Part shown: positions 26,752 through 34,642 of the stretch, piece by piece | Position numbering within the stretch: the stretch's first letter is position 1 | How the letters are laid out: every line of letters starts with the position of its first letter | NCBI GenBank assembly: GCA_938015295.1 | Contig: CALLQB010000017.1 | Coordinates: forward strand, 1-49,698 | Length of the DNA stretch: 49,698 nt | Direction: 5' to 3' | Source: an uncultured Acidimicrobiales bacterium | GTDB taxonomy: Bacteria; Actinomycetota; Acidimicrobiia; Acidimicrobiales; SHLQ01 | Notes under the pieces: model-generated | Databases searched by the model: none | What the model was told of the DNA's origin: nothing | What the model saw: the letters and a program-made list of their open reading frames with translations, nothing else | Made by a program: the position numbers and the translations under genes

Positions 26752-27954
26752 AACCGAGTCGACTGCACGACGTCCAGCGTTGTCGACGCTGTGGTGTCGG
26801 ATAACGAACTCACGAGACTGCATGCCCGACCTGGCGAGCGAGACGCGGTCGCTCGCCAATTTTTCGAGTTCGATTGCGAGATCGCCGGCGTCGTTGGCAT
26901 GAATCCAAGGGTTCTCGGCGCCATAGAGTCGGCGGATTCCTACCGCGTCGATGCGGCTCACAACGGGCACGCCACACGACATTGCCTCGAGCGCCGCCCA
27001 ACCAAACCAGCCGGCGCCGAATTCGTTGACGGTCACGTCGGCCCGACGGTAGAGGTGCACCATTTCGGTTCGGGCGAAGACGGGCGGCGTTGGCGGTTTG
27101 GCCCACACGACGGCGTCGGCGATACCGAGTTCGTCGATTCGCTGTCGGGCTTCGTCGCGTTCGCGCGAGGCATCGCTGTCGGGGAGGAGTAGCACTGGGT
27201 TCTTGGCGGTGGTGAGCTTGCGAAATTCGGCAAACCCTTTCAAGACCTCGCCGCTGCCTTTGGTCTGCCCGCTACGCAACATGAGCGGCGAGTCATCCAG
27301 CACGAGACGCGAAGGATGAAAGACAACGAAGTCGGATTCGGGAGCGAGTTCGTCGACCCAGGACGGCGAAGGCTCGGTCTTGGGGGAGAACAGCTCGGTG
27401 TCGACAACCAGAGGAAAGTAGATGTCGGCGACGAGGCTCGGGTCGATGTGTAGTCGCTCGAGCGCGTCGGTGAATGGCTTGAAAGGCTGGGTCCAGATCT
27501 GGGCCGCTTTCCCAATGGCGCGGCGCTGCCAAAGACCGAGGGCCCCGTGAGCGATGTGGTGGCCGGCACCGCTGCGGAGGTGGCGAAAAGCGACAGGAAA
27601 CGGACGAACGGTAAGGTCGGCGCCGGTGGTGAAAAACGCCATTGGGCGACCAACAAATTGGGCGATCGCTGGGGCCGAACCGCTGACCACGAGAAGATCG
27701 AAGGCTTTCAGCTCATCGATGACGGGCGAGCGCCAGGGTGCCAGCGAGTGTGAGGGGCGAAGCCACGGACCGTTGTGGATCCAATCCGGATAGTTGTCGG
27801 CCAGCTCAGGGTCGTCGGTCTCTGGACGCCAGCCCGCAGGGTCGCGGTCGCCGACGAACAGGTGTGCATCGATGCCGTGTTTTCGTAGTGCTTTCACGAC
27901 GGGGTAGTGCGCGTTGGCGATGTTTCCCCAGAAAGCGATCCGGACGTTCGCCAT
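26683..27954 (-). CDS. Glycosyltransferase, family 4-like
   Basis: 423 residues with GT-B layout. N-terminal Rossmann half begins IAFWGNIANAHYPVVKAL; the C-terminal half has HPSRLVLDD, a nucleotide-sugar site PVLLLPDSDASRE and VTVNEFGAGWFGWAALEAM-type ExxxxxxxE motif, then SCGVPVVSRIDAVG. It probably adds a sugar to a lipid-linked glycan in the cytoplasm; donor and acceptor are unknown. It is the last gene of the minus-strand glycan operon, 5 bp after the epimerase gene, and its 3' end overlaps the flippase gene by 69 bp. Confidence 0.88.
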   Translation of the reverse strand: MANVRIAFWGNIANAHYPVVKALRKHGIDAHLFVGDRDPAGWRPETDDPELADNYPDWIHNGPWLRPSHSLAPWRSPVIDELKAFDLLVVSGSAPAIAQFVGRPMAFFTTGADLTVRPFPVAFRHLRSGAGHHIAHGALGLWQRRAIGKAAQIWTQPFKPFTDALERLHIDPSLVADIYFPLVVDTELFSPKTEPSPSWVDELAPESDFVVFHPSRLVLDDSPLMLRSGQTKGSGEVLKGFAEFRKLTTAKNPVLLLPDSDASRERDEARQRIDELGIADAVVWAKPPTPPVFARTEMVHLYRRADVTVNEFGAGWFGWAALEAMSCGVPVVSRIDAVGIRRLYGAENPWIHANDAGDLAIELEKLASDRVSLARSGMQSREFVIRHHSVDNAGRRAVDSVLAALDDVDRAGLQQTTDNRAAS

Positions 27955-27959
27955 AGTTG

Positions 27960-28970
27960 TCAGGAACCGACGAAGCGTTGTTGATACCAGTCGAGCGTTT
28001 GCGCGAGGCCCTCGTCGAAGGGGGTGACGTTGAAGTCGATGAGCGATCGCAGTTTTTCGTTTGATGCGTGGTGGCAGGCAACGTCGGCGGAGCGAGCCGG
28101 TTGGTGCAGGATTTCGCCCGTGTAGCCGAGGTAGGCGCAGATGCGTTCGATGAGATCGGCGACGGCCACTTCGTTGTCGGTTGAGATGTTCACCGATTCG
28201 CCGGTTGGTAGAACGGCGAATGCGTCAAGGGCAGCCCGGACCGTGTCGGTGACAAACACGAAGTCTCGCGTTTGGGTTCCGTCGCCGTGAATCTCTGGTG
28301 TGCCACTGGTGAAAATGCGGTGAGCGGTGAGGGGGATGATTCCGGCGAGCGGTGGCAGGTGGTTTTGTCGCGGGCCGTAGTTGTTGAACGGTCGGACGAT
28401 GCACGCGTCGACGTCGAACATGTTGACGTAACTTTCGACGGCCATATCTGCGGCCACTTTGCCGGCTGCGTAGGTGGTGGTTGGGTGCCGCGGGTGCAGC
28501 TCGTCCATGGGTTCGTAGACGGCGCTTCCGTACACTTCGCTGGTCGAGAAGTGGCACATGCTGGCGAAGGTGCCGCGCCGCTGGTGCTCGAGCAGATTCA
28601 GAGCGACGGTAACGTTGGTTGCGAAGGCGTTTGCCGGGTTGGTGAACGAGTAGTTGAGGGCCTTGGTCGCCATATTGAACACGACGTCGATGTCGTGCTG
28701 ATCGAAGATCGCGTCGAGCGACGTCGCGATCTCGGCGTCGTCGCGGTAGAGGGTCACCTTGCCTGCGGCGTGTGCCTCGGTGAGGTTGTCGGGGTTGCCG
28801 ACAAAGAGGTTGTCGATGACGACGACTTCGGAGGCGCCCCGCACAAAGAGTTCGTCGACGAGGTGGCTGCCGATAAAGCCAGCGCCGCCGGTGACGAGCA
28901 CTGCTTGGTTCTGCACCGAGCGGATCGCTCGCGGAAAGGTGCTGGGATCGTTGTTGGCAGGGGCGGTCAT
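27960..28970 (-). CDS. NAD-dependent nucleotide-sugar epimerase/dehydratase (extended SDR)
   Basis: 336 residues from ATG 28970, which has GGAG 7 nt upstream; the open frame runs further into the next gene and is not used. Motifs: NAD-binding VTGGAGFIGSHLVDEL, the active-site FSTSEVYGSAVYEP, catalytic YAAGK (Tyr/Lys), RPFNNYGPRQNHL and RDFVFVTDTVRA. Members of this extended SDR group act on UDP- or GDP-sugars (4-epimerisation, 4,6-dehydration or decarboxylation); the exact reaction cannot be fixed. The start codon lies 1 nt from the upstream stop, so it is translationally coupled. Confidence 0.92.
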   Translation of the reverse strand: MTAPANNDPSTFPRAIRSVQNQAVLVTGGAGFIGSHLVDELFVRGASEVVVIDNLFVGNPDNLTEAHAAGKVTLYRDDAEIATSLDAIFDQHDIDVVFNMATKALNYSFTNPANAFATNVTVALNLLEHQRRGTFASMCHFSTSEVYGSAVYEPMDELHPRHPTTTYAAGKVAADMAVESYVNMFDVDACIVRPFNNYGPRQNHLPPLAGIIPLTAHRIFTSGTPEIHGDGTQTRDFVFVTDTVRAALDAFAVLPTGESVNISTDNEVAVADLIERICAYLGYTGEILHQPARSADVACHHASNEKLRSLIDFNVTPFDEGLAQTLDWYQQRFVGS

Positions 28971-28971
28971 G

Positions 28972-29553
28972 TCACGCTCCGAGGGCGGTGATGTGGGGTG
29001 ATGAATCGTGGACAATTCGGGTGTCGGTGCCTTCGCCAACGACACGTCCGAGTGGTCGTGCGGGCGAGCCGCCAACGACGGTTGCGTCGGGTACGTCGGC
29101 GTTGACGAAACTGTTGGCGCCGATGATGCAGCGTTCGCCGATGCTGACGCCTGGCCGGATGATCGACTGGCTACCGATGTAGGTGCCTTGGCCGATCGAG
29201 ACTGCACCGGCGTCAAGGTCGAGTGCCCCGAACGACACGCAACGCAAAGCGCTGTCGTGGGTGTAGATCTGCACGCCGGCCGAGATATTGCAGTGCGACC
29301 CGATGCTCAGTGATGCGCCCGAGCCATCGAGGAGGGTGACGGGCCCGATCCAGGTGTGTTCGCCAACGGTGACATCACCGAAAACGGCGGCCGAGTCATA
29401 GACACTTGTGCCGGCGCCGAATCCGAGGCGTTCGGCCCGTTCCCATCGGTCGAAGAGCGCGTCGGCGAACGGCAGGCTGCGGTCCCAGGCGGCGCGTAGC
29501 TCGTCGTCGCTGGTTGTTCGGAGCTGCTGAAGTTGGTCGCCGATATCGCTCAT
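28972..29553 (-). CDS. Left-handed beta-helix acyltransferase
   Basis: 193 residues. An N-terminal helical part (about 1-45) is followed by hexapeptide repeats (AVFGDVTVGEHTWIGPV, ISAGVQIYTHDSA, YIGSQSIIRPGVSIGERCII) ending in NADVPDATVVGGSPARPLG, the common C-terminal cap of sugar O- or N-acetyltransferases; VQIYTHD holds the likely catalytic His. It would acetylate a nucleotide sugar or glycan with acetyl-CoA. ATG 29553 shares one base with the aminotransferase stop; GTG 29556 just upstream is equally possible. The preceding gene makes an amino sugar, so N-acetylation is plausible. Confidence 0.88.
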   Translation of the reverse strand: MSDIGDQLQQLRTTSDDELRAAWDRSLPFADALFDRWERAERLGFGAGTSVYDSAAVFGDVTVGEHTWIGPVTLLDGSGASLSIGSHCNISAGVQIYTHDSALRCVSFGALDLDAGAVSIGQGTYIGSQSIIRPGVSIGERCIIGANSFVNADVPDATVVGGSPARPLGRVVGEGTDTRIVHDSSPHITALGA

Positions 29554-30701
29554 CACGCGGCCTTGTGTTGGGTGGCCTGCTGCAGCGCGCTGTCGATGGC
29601 CGCATGCAACGCGGTGACGGTTCGATCGATCTGGGCGCGGGTCATCGATGGGAGGAGGGGGAGGGTTAGCGCCTGATTTCCGAAGCGGGCCGAATTCGGA
29701 AGTGCCCGAGAACCAGTGAACGACGTGTAGGCGCCATGTTGGTGGCAGGCGTAGGTGCCGATGGTGGTCTCGATGTTCTCAGCGGCCATGTGTGCAACGA
29801 CGTCGGCGCGGCTCAGATAGTCGTCGAGCACGACAACGAAGCTTTGGTAGGCCCAGTTTGTGTCGGCGGGTGCCTGGGGAACGGTGACGCCGTCTGTGTC
29901 GGCAAGGAGGTCTTCGAAGGTGTGTGCGGTTTGGCGGCGGTCGTCGAGAATCTCGTCGACACGACGCATCTGCGACAGGCCTAGCGCCGCCTGTATTTCG
30001 CTGAGGCGATAGTTGTAGCCGGCTTCGTTGAACACGATGCCCGTTGGTGTGCGTTCGGCGCCGTGCGAGCGAAGAGTGCGAGCTTTGTCGGCTAGTTCTT
30101 CGTTGTTGGTCGTCAGCATGCCGCCCTCGCCGCAGGTGATGGTCTTGCGGGGGTGAAAGCTGAAACACCCGACGTCGCCATGCGCTCCGGCCTGTCGGTT
30201 GTCGCGGATCGCGCCGAGCGAGCAGGCAGCGTCGGCGATAAGGGTGAGGTTGTGCGCGTCCGCGATGTTTTCGAGGCGGCGATGATCGGCAGGTTGACCG
30301 AACGGATCGACTGCGATGATCGCGGTGGTCGCCGGCGTGAGTCGCGCTTCGAGGTCCTCGACAGAAAGTTCGAAACCGTCCGGAAGAGAGTCGACCAATA
30401 CTGGTGTTGCGCCCTGCTGTAGCACGACGTTTGCGGTGGCGGGGAACGTGAAGTCCGAGACCAGCACATCGTCGCCGGGTTTCACACCTGCGCAAACCAG
30501 AGCGAGATGCAGGGCGGTGGTGGCCGACGTGACTGCGACGGCGTGGTCGACGCCCACGAACGATGCCACCGATGCTTCGAAGTCGCTGACGAACCGGCCG
30601 CTGGTGAGCTGGCCCGATTCGAGGATGGTTCGAATATCTGCCTCGACATCGCCGAACGGAATTGTGGGCTTCGTCAAGGGAAGCCGGGGTTGGTCGGTCA
30701 T
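29553..30701 (-). CDS. DegT/DnrJ/EryC1/StrS-family sugar aminotransferase
   Basis: 382 residues from ATG 30701. PLP features: VTSATTALHLALVCAGVKPG, LTLIADAACSLGAI, and the Schiff-base lysine in SFHPRKTITCGEGGMLTT. Start PRLPLTKPTIPFGDVEADI is typical of PerA/ArnB-like members that transfer an amino group to 3- or 4-keto nucleotide sugars. It overlaps the oxidoreductase gene by 4 bp (ATGA) and the acyltransferase gene at its end. That arrangement suggests it aminates the keto sugar made by the oxidoreductase, which is inference. Confidence 0.92.
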   Translation of the reverse strand: MTDQPRLPLTKPTIPFGDVEADIRTILESGQLTSGRFVSDFEASVASFVGVDHAVAVTSATTALHLALVCAGVKPGDDVLVSDFTFPATANVVLQQGATPVLVDSLPDGFELSVEDLEARLTPATTAIIAVDPFGQPADHRRLENIADAHNLTLIADAACSLGAIRDNRQAGAHGDVGCFSFHPRKTITCGEGGMLTTNNEELADKARTLRSHGAERTPTGIVFNEAGYNYRLSEIQAALGLSQMRRVDEILDDRRQTAHTFEDLLADTDGVTVPQAPADTNWAYQSFVVVLDDYLSRADVVAHMAAENIETTIGTYACHQHGAYTSFTGSRALPNSARFGNQALTLPLLPSMTRAQIDRTVTALHAAIDSALQQATQHKAA

Positions 30702-31696
30702 GCTGCCTGGATTTCTGTTGGTGTTGCGGCCGACAGGATGGTTTGAATCTGCCAAACGCTTTGAAGGGCCTCGAGAGCCGCGGCGCCGGAAACCTTGGGT
30801 TCGGCGTTGCCACGGCAGACGTCGAGAAAGTGACGGAGCTCTTCGGCCAGCGGTTCGATGCGTCGCACGAAGACCTTTTCGGTGTTGACGTCGAGCCGGT
30901 ATTTTTGGTCGACGTCACCTGAGGATGCGATGCGTCCTTGGCGGTAGATCAACAGTTCCTGGCTGGGATAGTTGATGACGTAGAAGTGCTCTTTGGTGGT
31001 GACTTCGAGGTGGCGGATCTGGTTCTGGGTGATTCGGCTCGCAGTAAGGGTTCCCTGCGCGCCGTTCTCGAGTGACAACAACGCTATGGCGTGGTCGGCT
31101 CCGTGCGGGCCATTGATGCCCCGAGCAACGATGTCGGTGACCGACTTGCCGGTGAGGGCGAGCACGATGTCGAGGTCGTGGACCATAAGGTCGAGAACCA
31201 CATCGACATCGCTGATTCGGCCGCTGACCGCGCTCATGCGCCGTGCCGCAACCGCAACGATTTCGTCGCTGTCGACGATCTCGGCGAGTTGTTGCACCGC
31301 CGGGTTGAACCGCTCGATGTGGCCGACGAGAAGCTCGGCCGAACCTTCGGTTGCTGCGTCCATGAGTGCGTGGCAATCATCGACGGTTGTGGCGAGCGGC
31401 TTCTCGATCAGACAGTGGATGCCTTGGCGGAGAAGCGGGACGCCCACGATGGCGTGGAGGCTTGATGGCACGGCAACGGTCGCTGCGTCGACCGGCGGAA
31501 GCTGGTCGACGTCGGTGCAGGCGACACAGCCATACACATCGGCGACGGCCTGCGCTCGGTCGTGGTCTGCGTCGACGACGGCGACGAGTTCGGCGCCTTT
31601 CATCGAGGCGAGCACGCGGGCGTGGTTTGCGCCCATACCGCCGACCCCGATCGCTGCGATGCGAACGGGCTCGTCTTCTCTGCGGCGTTGGGTCAT
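30698..31696 (-). CDS. Gfo/Idh/MocA-family sugar dehydrogenase
   Basis: 332 residues with N-terminal Rossmann fold IAAIGVGGMGANHARVLA (about 12-30), the conserved EKPLATTVDDC (Lys of the EKP motif) and a C-terminal substrate domain beginning VGHIERFNPA. Members such as WbpB/WlbA and GnnA oxidise C3 of UDP-sugars using bound NAD. Its 4-bp ATGA overlaps with the upstream N-acetyltransferase and the downstream aminotransferase show one translational unit, fitting a C3-oxidation, transamination, acetylation sequence. Homologues also act on unrelated sugars, so the substrate is inferred from context. Confidence 0.92.
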   Translation of the reverse strand: MTQRRREDEPVRIAAIGVGGMGANHARVLASMKGAELVAVVDADHDRAQAVADVYGCVACTDVDQLPPVDAATVAVPSSLHAIVGVPLLRQGIHCLIEKPLATTVDDCHALMDAATEGSAELLVGHIERFNPAVQQLAEIVDSDEIVAVAARRMSAVSGRISDVDVVLDLMVHDLDIVLALTGKSVTDIVARGINGPHGADHAIALLSLENGAQGTLTASRITQNQIRHLEVTTKEHFYVINYPSQELLIYRQGRIASSGDVDQKYRLDVNTEKVFVRRIEPLAEELRHFLDVCRGNAEPKVSGAAALEALQSVWQIQTILSAATPTEIQAA

Positions 31697-32238
31697 GCGT
31701 GGTACGGGCCCGGATCTTCATCGACCCGGTTGCCGCTCGCATCAACAAATCCGATTGGTCGCGCCGGGTTGCCCACCACAAGGGTGCGCGGTGCGACGTC
31801 TTTCGTAACAACCGATCCAGCGCCGACCATGCAGCCGGCGCCGAGCGTGATGCCACAGACGATGGTCGCGTTGGCGCCGATTGAAGCGTCGTCTTCGATA
31901 CGGGTCGTAGTGATCTCCCAATCGCCTACGGCTCGTGGGGTCATGTCGTTGGTGAACGTGACGGCGGGGCCGACGAAGACGCGATCGCCGAGCGTCAAGC
32001 CATCGAACATGTTGACGGCGTTCTGAATCTTGCAGTCGTTGCCGATGACCACATGCGATTCGACGTAGACCATCTGTCCGATATTGACATTCGAACCAAT
32101 GCGGGCGTGCTCGCGGACTTTCGAATAGTTCCAGATGTAGAGCCCCGGCCCAATCACTGCGTCCTCGTGGATTTCTGCAGTGTGGTGGATCAAAGATTCT
32201 CTAACGTTCTCGTTGGGGTTATCGGGAGAAGACGACAT
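31693..32238 (-). CDS. WbpD/WlbB-like nucleotide-sugar N-acetyltransferase
   Basis: 181-residue left-handed beta-helix enzyme. Hexapeptide repeats run from AEIHEDAVIGPGLYIWNYSK through IGSNVNIGQMVYV, NAVNMFDGLTLGDRVFVG and IGANATIVCGITLGAGCMVG to the cap VVGNPARPIG. The FTNDMTPRA segment is characteristic of WbpD/WlbB-type enzymes, which acetylate the 3-amino group of UDP-2-acetamido-3-amino-sugars. ATG 32238 is used; a TTG three codons upstream is also possible, with GAAGG very close to the ATG. It leads the WbpB-WbpE-like trio with 4-bp overlaps. Confidence 0.9.
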   Translation of the reverse strand: MSSSPDNPNENVRESLIHHTAEIHEDAVIGPGLYIWNYSKVREHARIGSNVNIGQMVYVESHVVIGNDCKIQNAVNMFDGLTLGDRVFVGPAVTFTNDMTPRAVGDWEITTTRIEDDASIGANATIVCGITLGAGCMVGAGSVVTKDVAPRTLVVGNPARPIGFVDASGNRVDEDPGPYHA

Positions 32239-32296
32239 GACCTTCAATCGGCCAGTTTGCAGTGATTGTGAGGTGGTTTGCCGCTGGTGAAAGACG

Positions 32297-33289
32297 TCAG
32301 CGAAGAAGCTGTTTGACGAGGCCGCGGGCGACGCCGGTCCACCACGCCAAGCCGACCGTTCCGGTGGCCGCTGCGGCTACGCAGCGGCCGAGCGGGGATA
32401 CATCTGGGCCGTCGGTTCCGAGGTGATCAACAGCGAGGCTGCCGAGAACAACTGCTGCTGCGGCGGGGGTGGCGAGGCGGGGTCGCAGTGCGAGCAGAGT
32501 TAGTCCTGCCGCTGCGGAAACGGCGGGCACCACAACAAGAGCCAGTTGGCGCGGTTGCGGGCGGTCGCCGGTGGTTTGCCAGTACACAACTTTCCATTGG
32601 CCGAAGCGGTGGTACTGGGCGAAGAGCTGGCGAAACGTGGGTCGGGGGTGATAGTCGACGGGGATGCCGGCGAGGAACCAGACCGGTCCGTAGTCGGCCA
32701 TTCGTTGGTTGAGTTCGAAGTCCTGGTTGGTAGCGAACTCTTCGCTCCATCCGCCGGTGTCGCGCAGTTGTGCGGTGCGAAACACTCCGAGGTAGGCGGT
32801 GTCGCAGGGGCCGGTTTCGGCTCCTGGTCGGCGGTAGCGAGATCCGCCCATTGCGTACTTGTTGTTCAGCGCGCGGGCTATTGACCGGGCTTCGAGACCT
32901 GCAACGGCAGGCCTTGCGAGCTGTCGGCCACCGACCACGCTGTAGTCGTTGGTTTGCAGCGCTGCGATGGTGGTCGAGATGTAGTTGGCAGGGATTCGCG
33001 ACCGGGCGTCGACCCGCACGATGTACTCGCCGTCGGCCCAGAGAAGGCCTCGGTTGAGGTTCGACGGGGTGCGGGCGTCGGGGTTGAGGACGATGTCGTA
33101 CCGGCGAAGGTGGTGCCCGTCGAGGCGGCGTTTTGCGAGTTCTGCGGTGTTGTCATCGGAGCACCCGTCGACGACCACGACCTCGATGTTTTCGAGCGGA
33201 TAGTCCTGCGCCAGGATCGAGTCGATCGCACCTTCGATCGACGCGGCTTCGTTGCGGCAGGGGATGATGCAGGTAACGAGCGCTGGCAT
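32297..33289 (-). CDS. Glycosyltransferase family 2 with membrane C-terminus
   Basis: 330 residues. GT-A domain: VTCIIPCRNEAASIEGAID, VVVVDGCSDDNTAEL (Asp pair), VRVDARSRIPANYI (metal-binding DxD-like) and the acceptor-side GGWSEEFATNQDFELNQRM. The last ~80 residues have two or three hydrophobic segments, anchoring the enzyme to the membrane. It resembles succinoglycan/ExoA-type transferases that extend lipid-linked glycans. GGGGAGG stands about 7 nt before the ATG, inside the end of the upstream gene, whose stop directly abuts this start. Confidence 0.9.
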   Translation of the reverse strand: MPALVTCIIPCRNEAASIEGAIDSILAQDYPLENIEVVVVDGCSDDNTAELAKRRLDGHHLRRYDIVLNPDARTPSNLNRGLLWADGEYIVRVDARSRIPANYISTTIAALQTNDYSVVGGRQLARPAVAGLEARSIARALNNKYAMGGSRYRRPGAETGPCDTAYLGVFRTAQLRDTGGWSEEFATNQDFELNQRMADYGPVWFLAGIPVDYHPRPTFRQLFAQYHRFGQWKVVYWQTTGDRPQPRQLALVVVPAVSAAAGLTLLALRPRLATPAAAAVVLGSLAVDHLGTDGPDVSPLGRCVAAAATGTVGLAWWTGVARGLVKQLLR

Positions 33290-34597
33290 CTACATGCCTC
33301 CCCGTTGAAAGAGGTGACGCAGCGTCATGATGATGATGCGAGCGTCGAGGCCGAGCCCTTGGTGGCGCAGGTAGAACAATTCGTATTGCAGCTTTTCGGC
33401 CGCGCCGGAGAGGTCGTTGGTGTAGCCGAGTTTGAGTTGCGCCCATCCGGTGAGGCCAGGGCGGATGATGTGGCGGACGTTGTAGAACGGCAGCTTGTCG
33501 TTGAGTTCTTCGACGTAGTCGACCTGTTCGGGGCGGGGGCCGACGAGCGAGATTTCGCCTCGCAGAATGTTGACGACCTGGGGGAGTTCGTCGAGGTGGG
33601 ATCGGCGAAGAAGTCGGCCGACGGGCGTGATGCGGTCGTCGTCGACCTCGGTCCAGTGGCTGTCGCCGTTTGGTTGCATGGTGCGAAATTTGAGGATCTC
33701 GAAGGGTTCGCCGCCCTTGCCGACCCGTTGTTGACGAAAGAGGAGCGGGCCGCGACTGGTTGCTGCATTGGCTAGCCACACGACCGAGCCGAGCGCGACC
33801 AGCGGCGGAAGCGAGATGACACAGAACAACAAGTCGAAGACTCGTTTGATGCGGGGATATGCAGAGCGGTGGAGCTCGGATACATCGAAGAACAGCGAGG
33901 TGCGTTCGAGTTCGGAGATCGGGACCTTGCCGATCCATTCCTCCATAAACATCGACAGGCTGCGGACACGCAGACCGCCGGCATGAAGGTCGGCGACCTG
34001 GGCGACGATGTTTTCGCTGAGCTGTGCCTCCTGGTCGAGCACCACCATGGTGATGTCGCGGTCGGCTACGAGCTCTGCAAGAGGCCGGCCGCGACCGGTG
34101 CCTTCCATGTCGGCGATGTCGGCACGGGCGACGAGTTCGGCCGACCGCTCGGCCTCGTTAGCTAAGGCAAACGCGAGTTCGTCGCCGGCTAGTGGGTTGA
34201 CGACGGCCAGAATTCGCGTAGCGGTGGCGGCTGCATCGGCATCGGCGACCACCCGCCAGCACAGCAGATGCCAGGGGATGATCGAGAGAGCGCCCCAAGC
34301 GATAACCGATCGGGGTATGAGCGGCACACCTACCGAAAGAGCGACGGCTGAAACTGAGAGGGCGCCGAACACCGACGACAGGAGCGATGCAGCGACCACG
34401 CCTCGCCGAGTCGCGATGACATCGGGAAGACCGAGGGCGTAGCTGCCGATGGCGGTGACGCTTGCGAGCAGCAGCGTGGCGGGAAGCCGGCCGTCGGTGA
34501 GGAAGAAATACTCGTGGCCCGATCCGTGCAAAACGCCGAGCGCGAGGAACGTGGCGACGACGCCAATCGCTGACAGTATCCGTATCCATCCACGCAC
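33290..34597 (-). CDS. Polyprenyl-phosphate sugar-1-phosphate transferase (initiating enzyme)
   Basis: 435 residues, WbaP/WcaJ-like. Four N-terminal membrane segments (about 5-105), a soluble Rossmann-like middle (about 120-225), then the catalytic bacterial sugar transferase domain: membrane hairpin RVFDLLFCVISLPPLVALG, FRQQRVGKGGEPFEILKFR, LRRSHLDELPQVVNILRGE and SLVGPRPEQVD, and the end LTGWAQLKLGY. It starts glycan assembly by loading the first sugar phosphate onto undecaprenyl phosphate. GTG 34597 has GGA 7 nt upstream. It points to a Wzx-type export pathway with the flippase at 25297. Confidence 0.94.
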   Translation of the reverse strand: MRGWIRILSAIGVVATFLALGVLHGSGHEYFFLTDGRLPATLLLASVTAIGSYALGLPDVIATRRGVVAASLLSSVFGALSVSAVALSVGVPLIPRSVIAWGALSIIPWHLLCWRVVADADAAATATRILAVVNPLAGDELAFALANEAERSAELVARADIADMEGTGRGRPLAELVADRDITMVVLDQEAQLSENIVAQVADLHAGGLRVRSLSMFMEEWIGKVPISELERTSLFFDVSELHRSAYPRIKRVFDLLFCVISLPPLVALGSVVWLANAATSRGPLLFRQQRVGKGGEPFEILKFRTMQPNGDSHWTEVDDDRITPVGRLLRRSHLDELPQVVNILRGEISLVGPRPEQVDYVEELNDKLPFYNVRHIIRPGLTGWAQLKLGYTNDLSGAAEKLQYELFYLRHQGLGLDARIIIMTLRHLFQRGGM

Positions 34598-34642
34598 GGA
34601 TTTCCAATCGGCATTTCGGCGGTCAGTGTGAACTGGCAGCGG

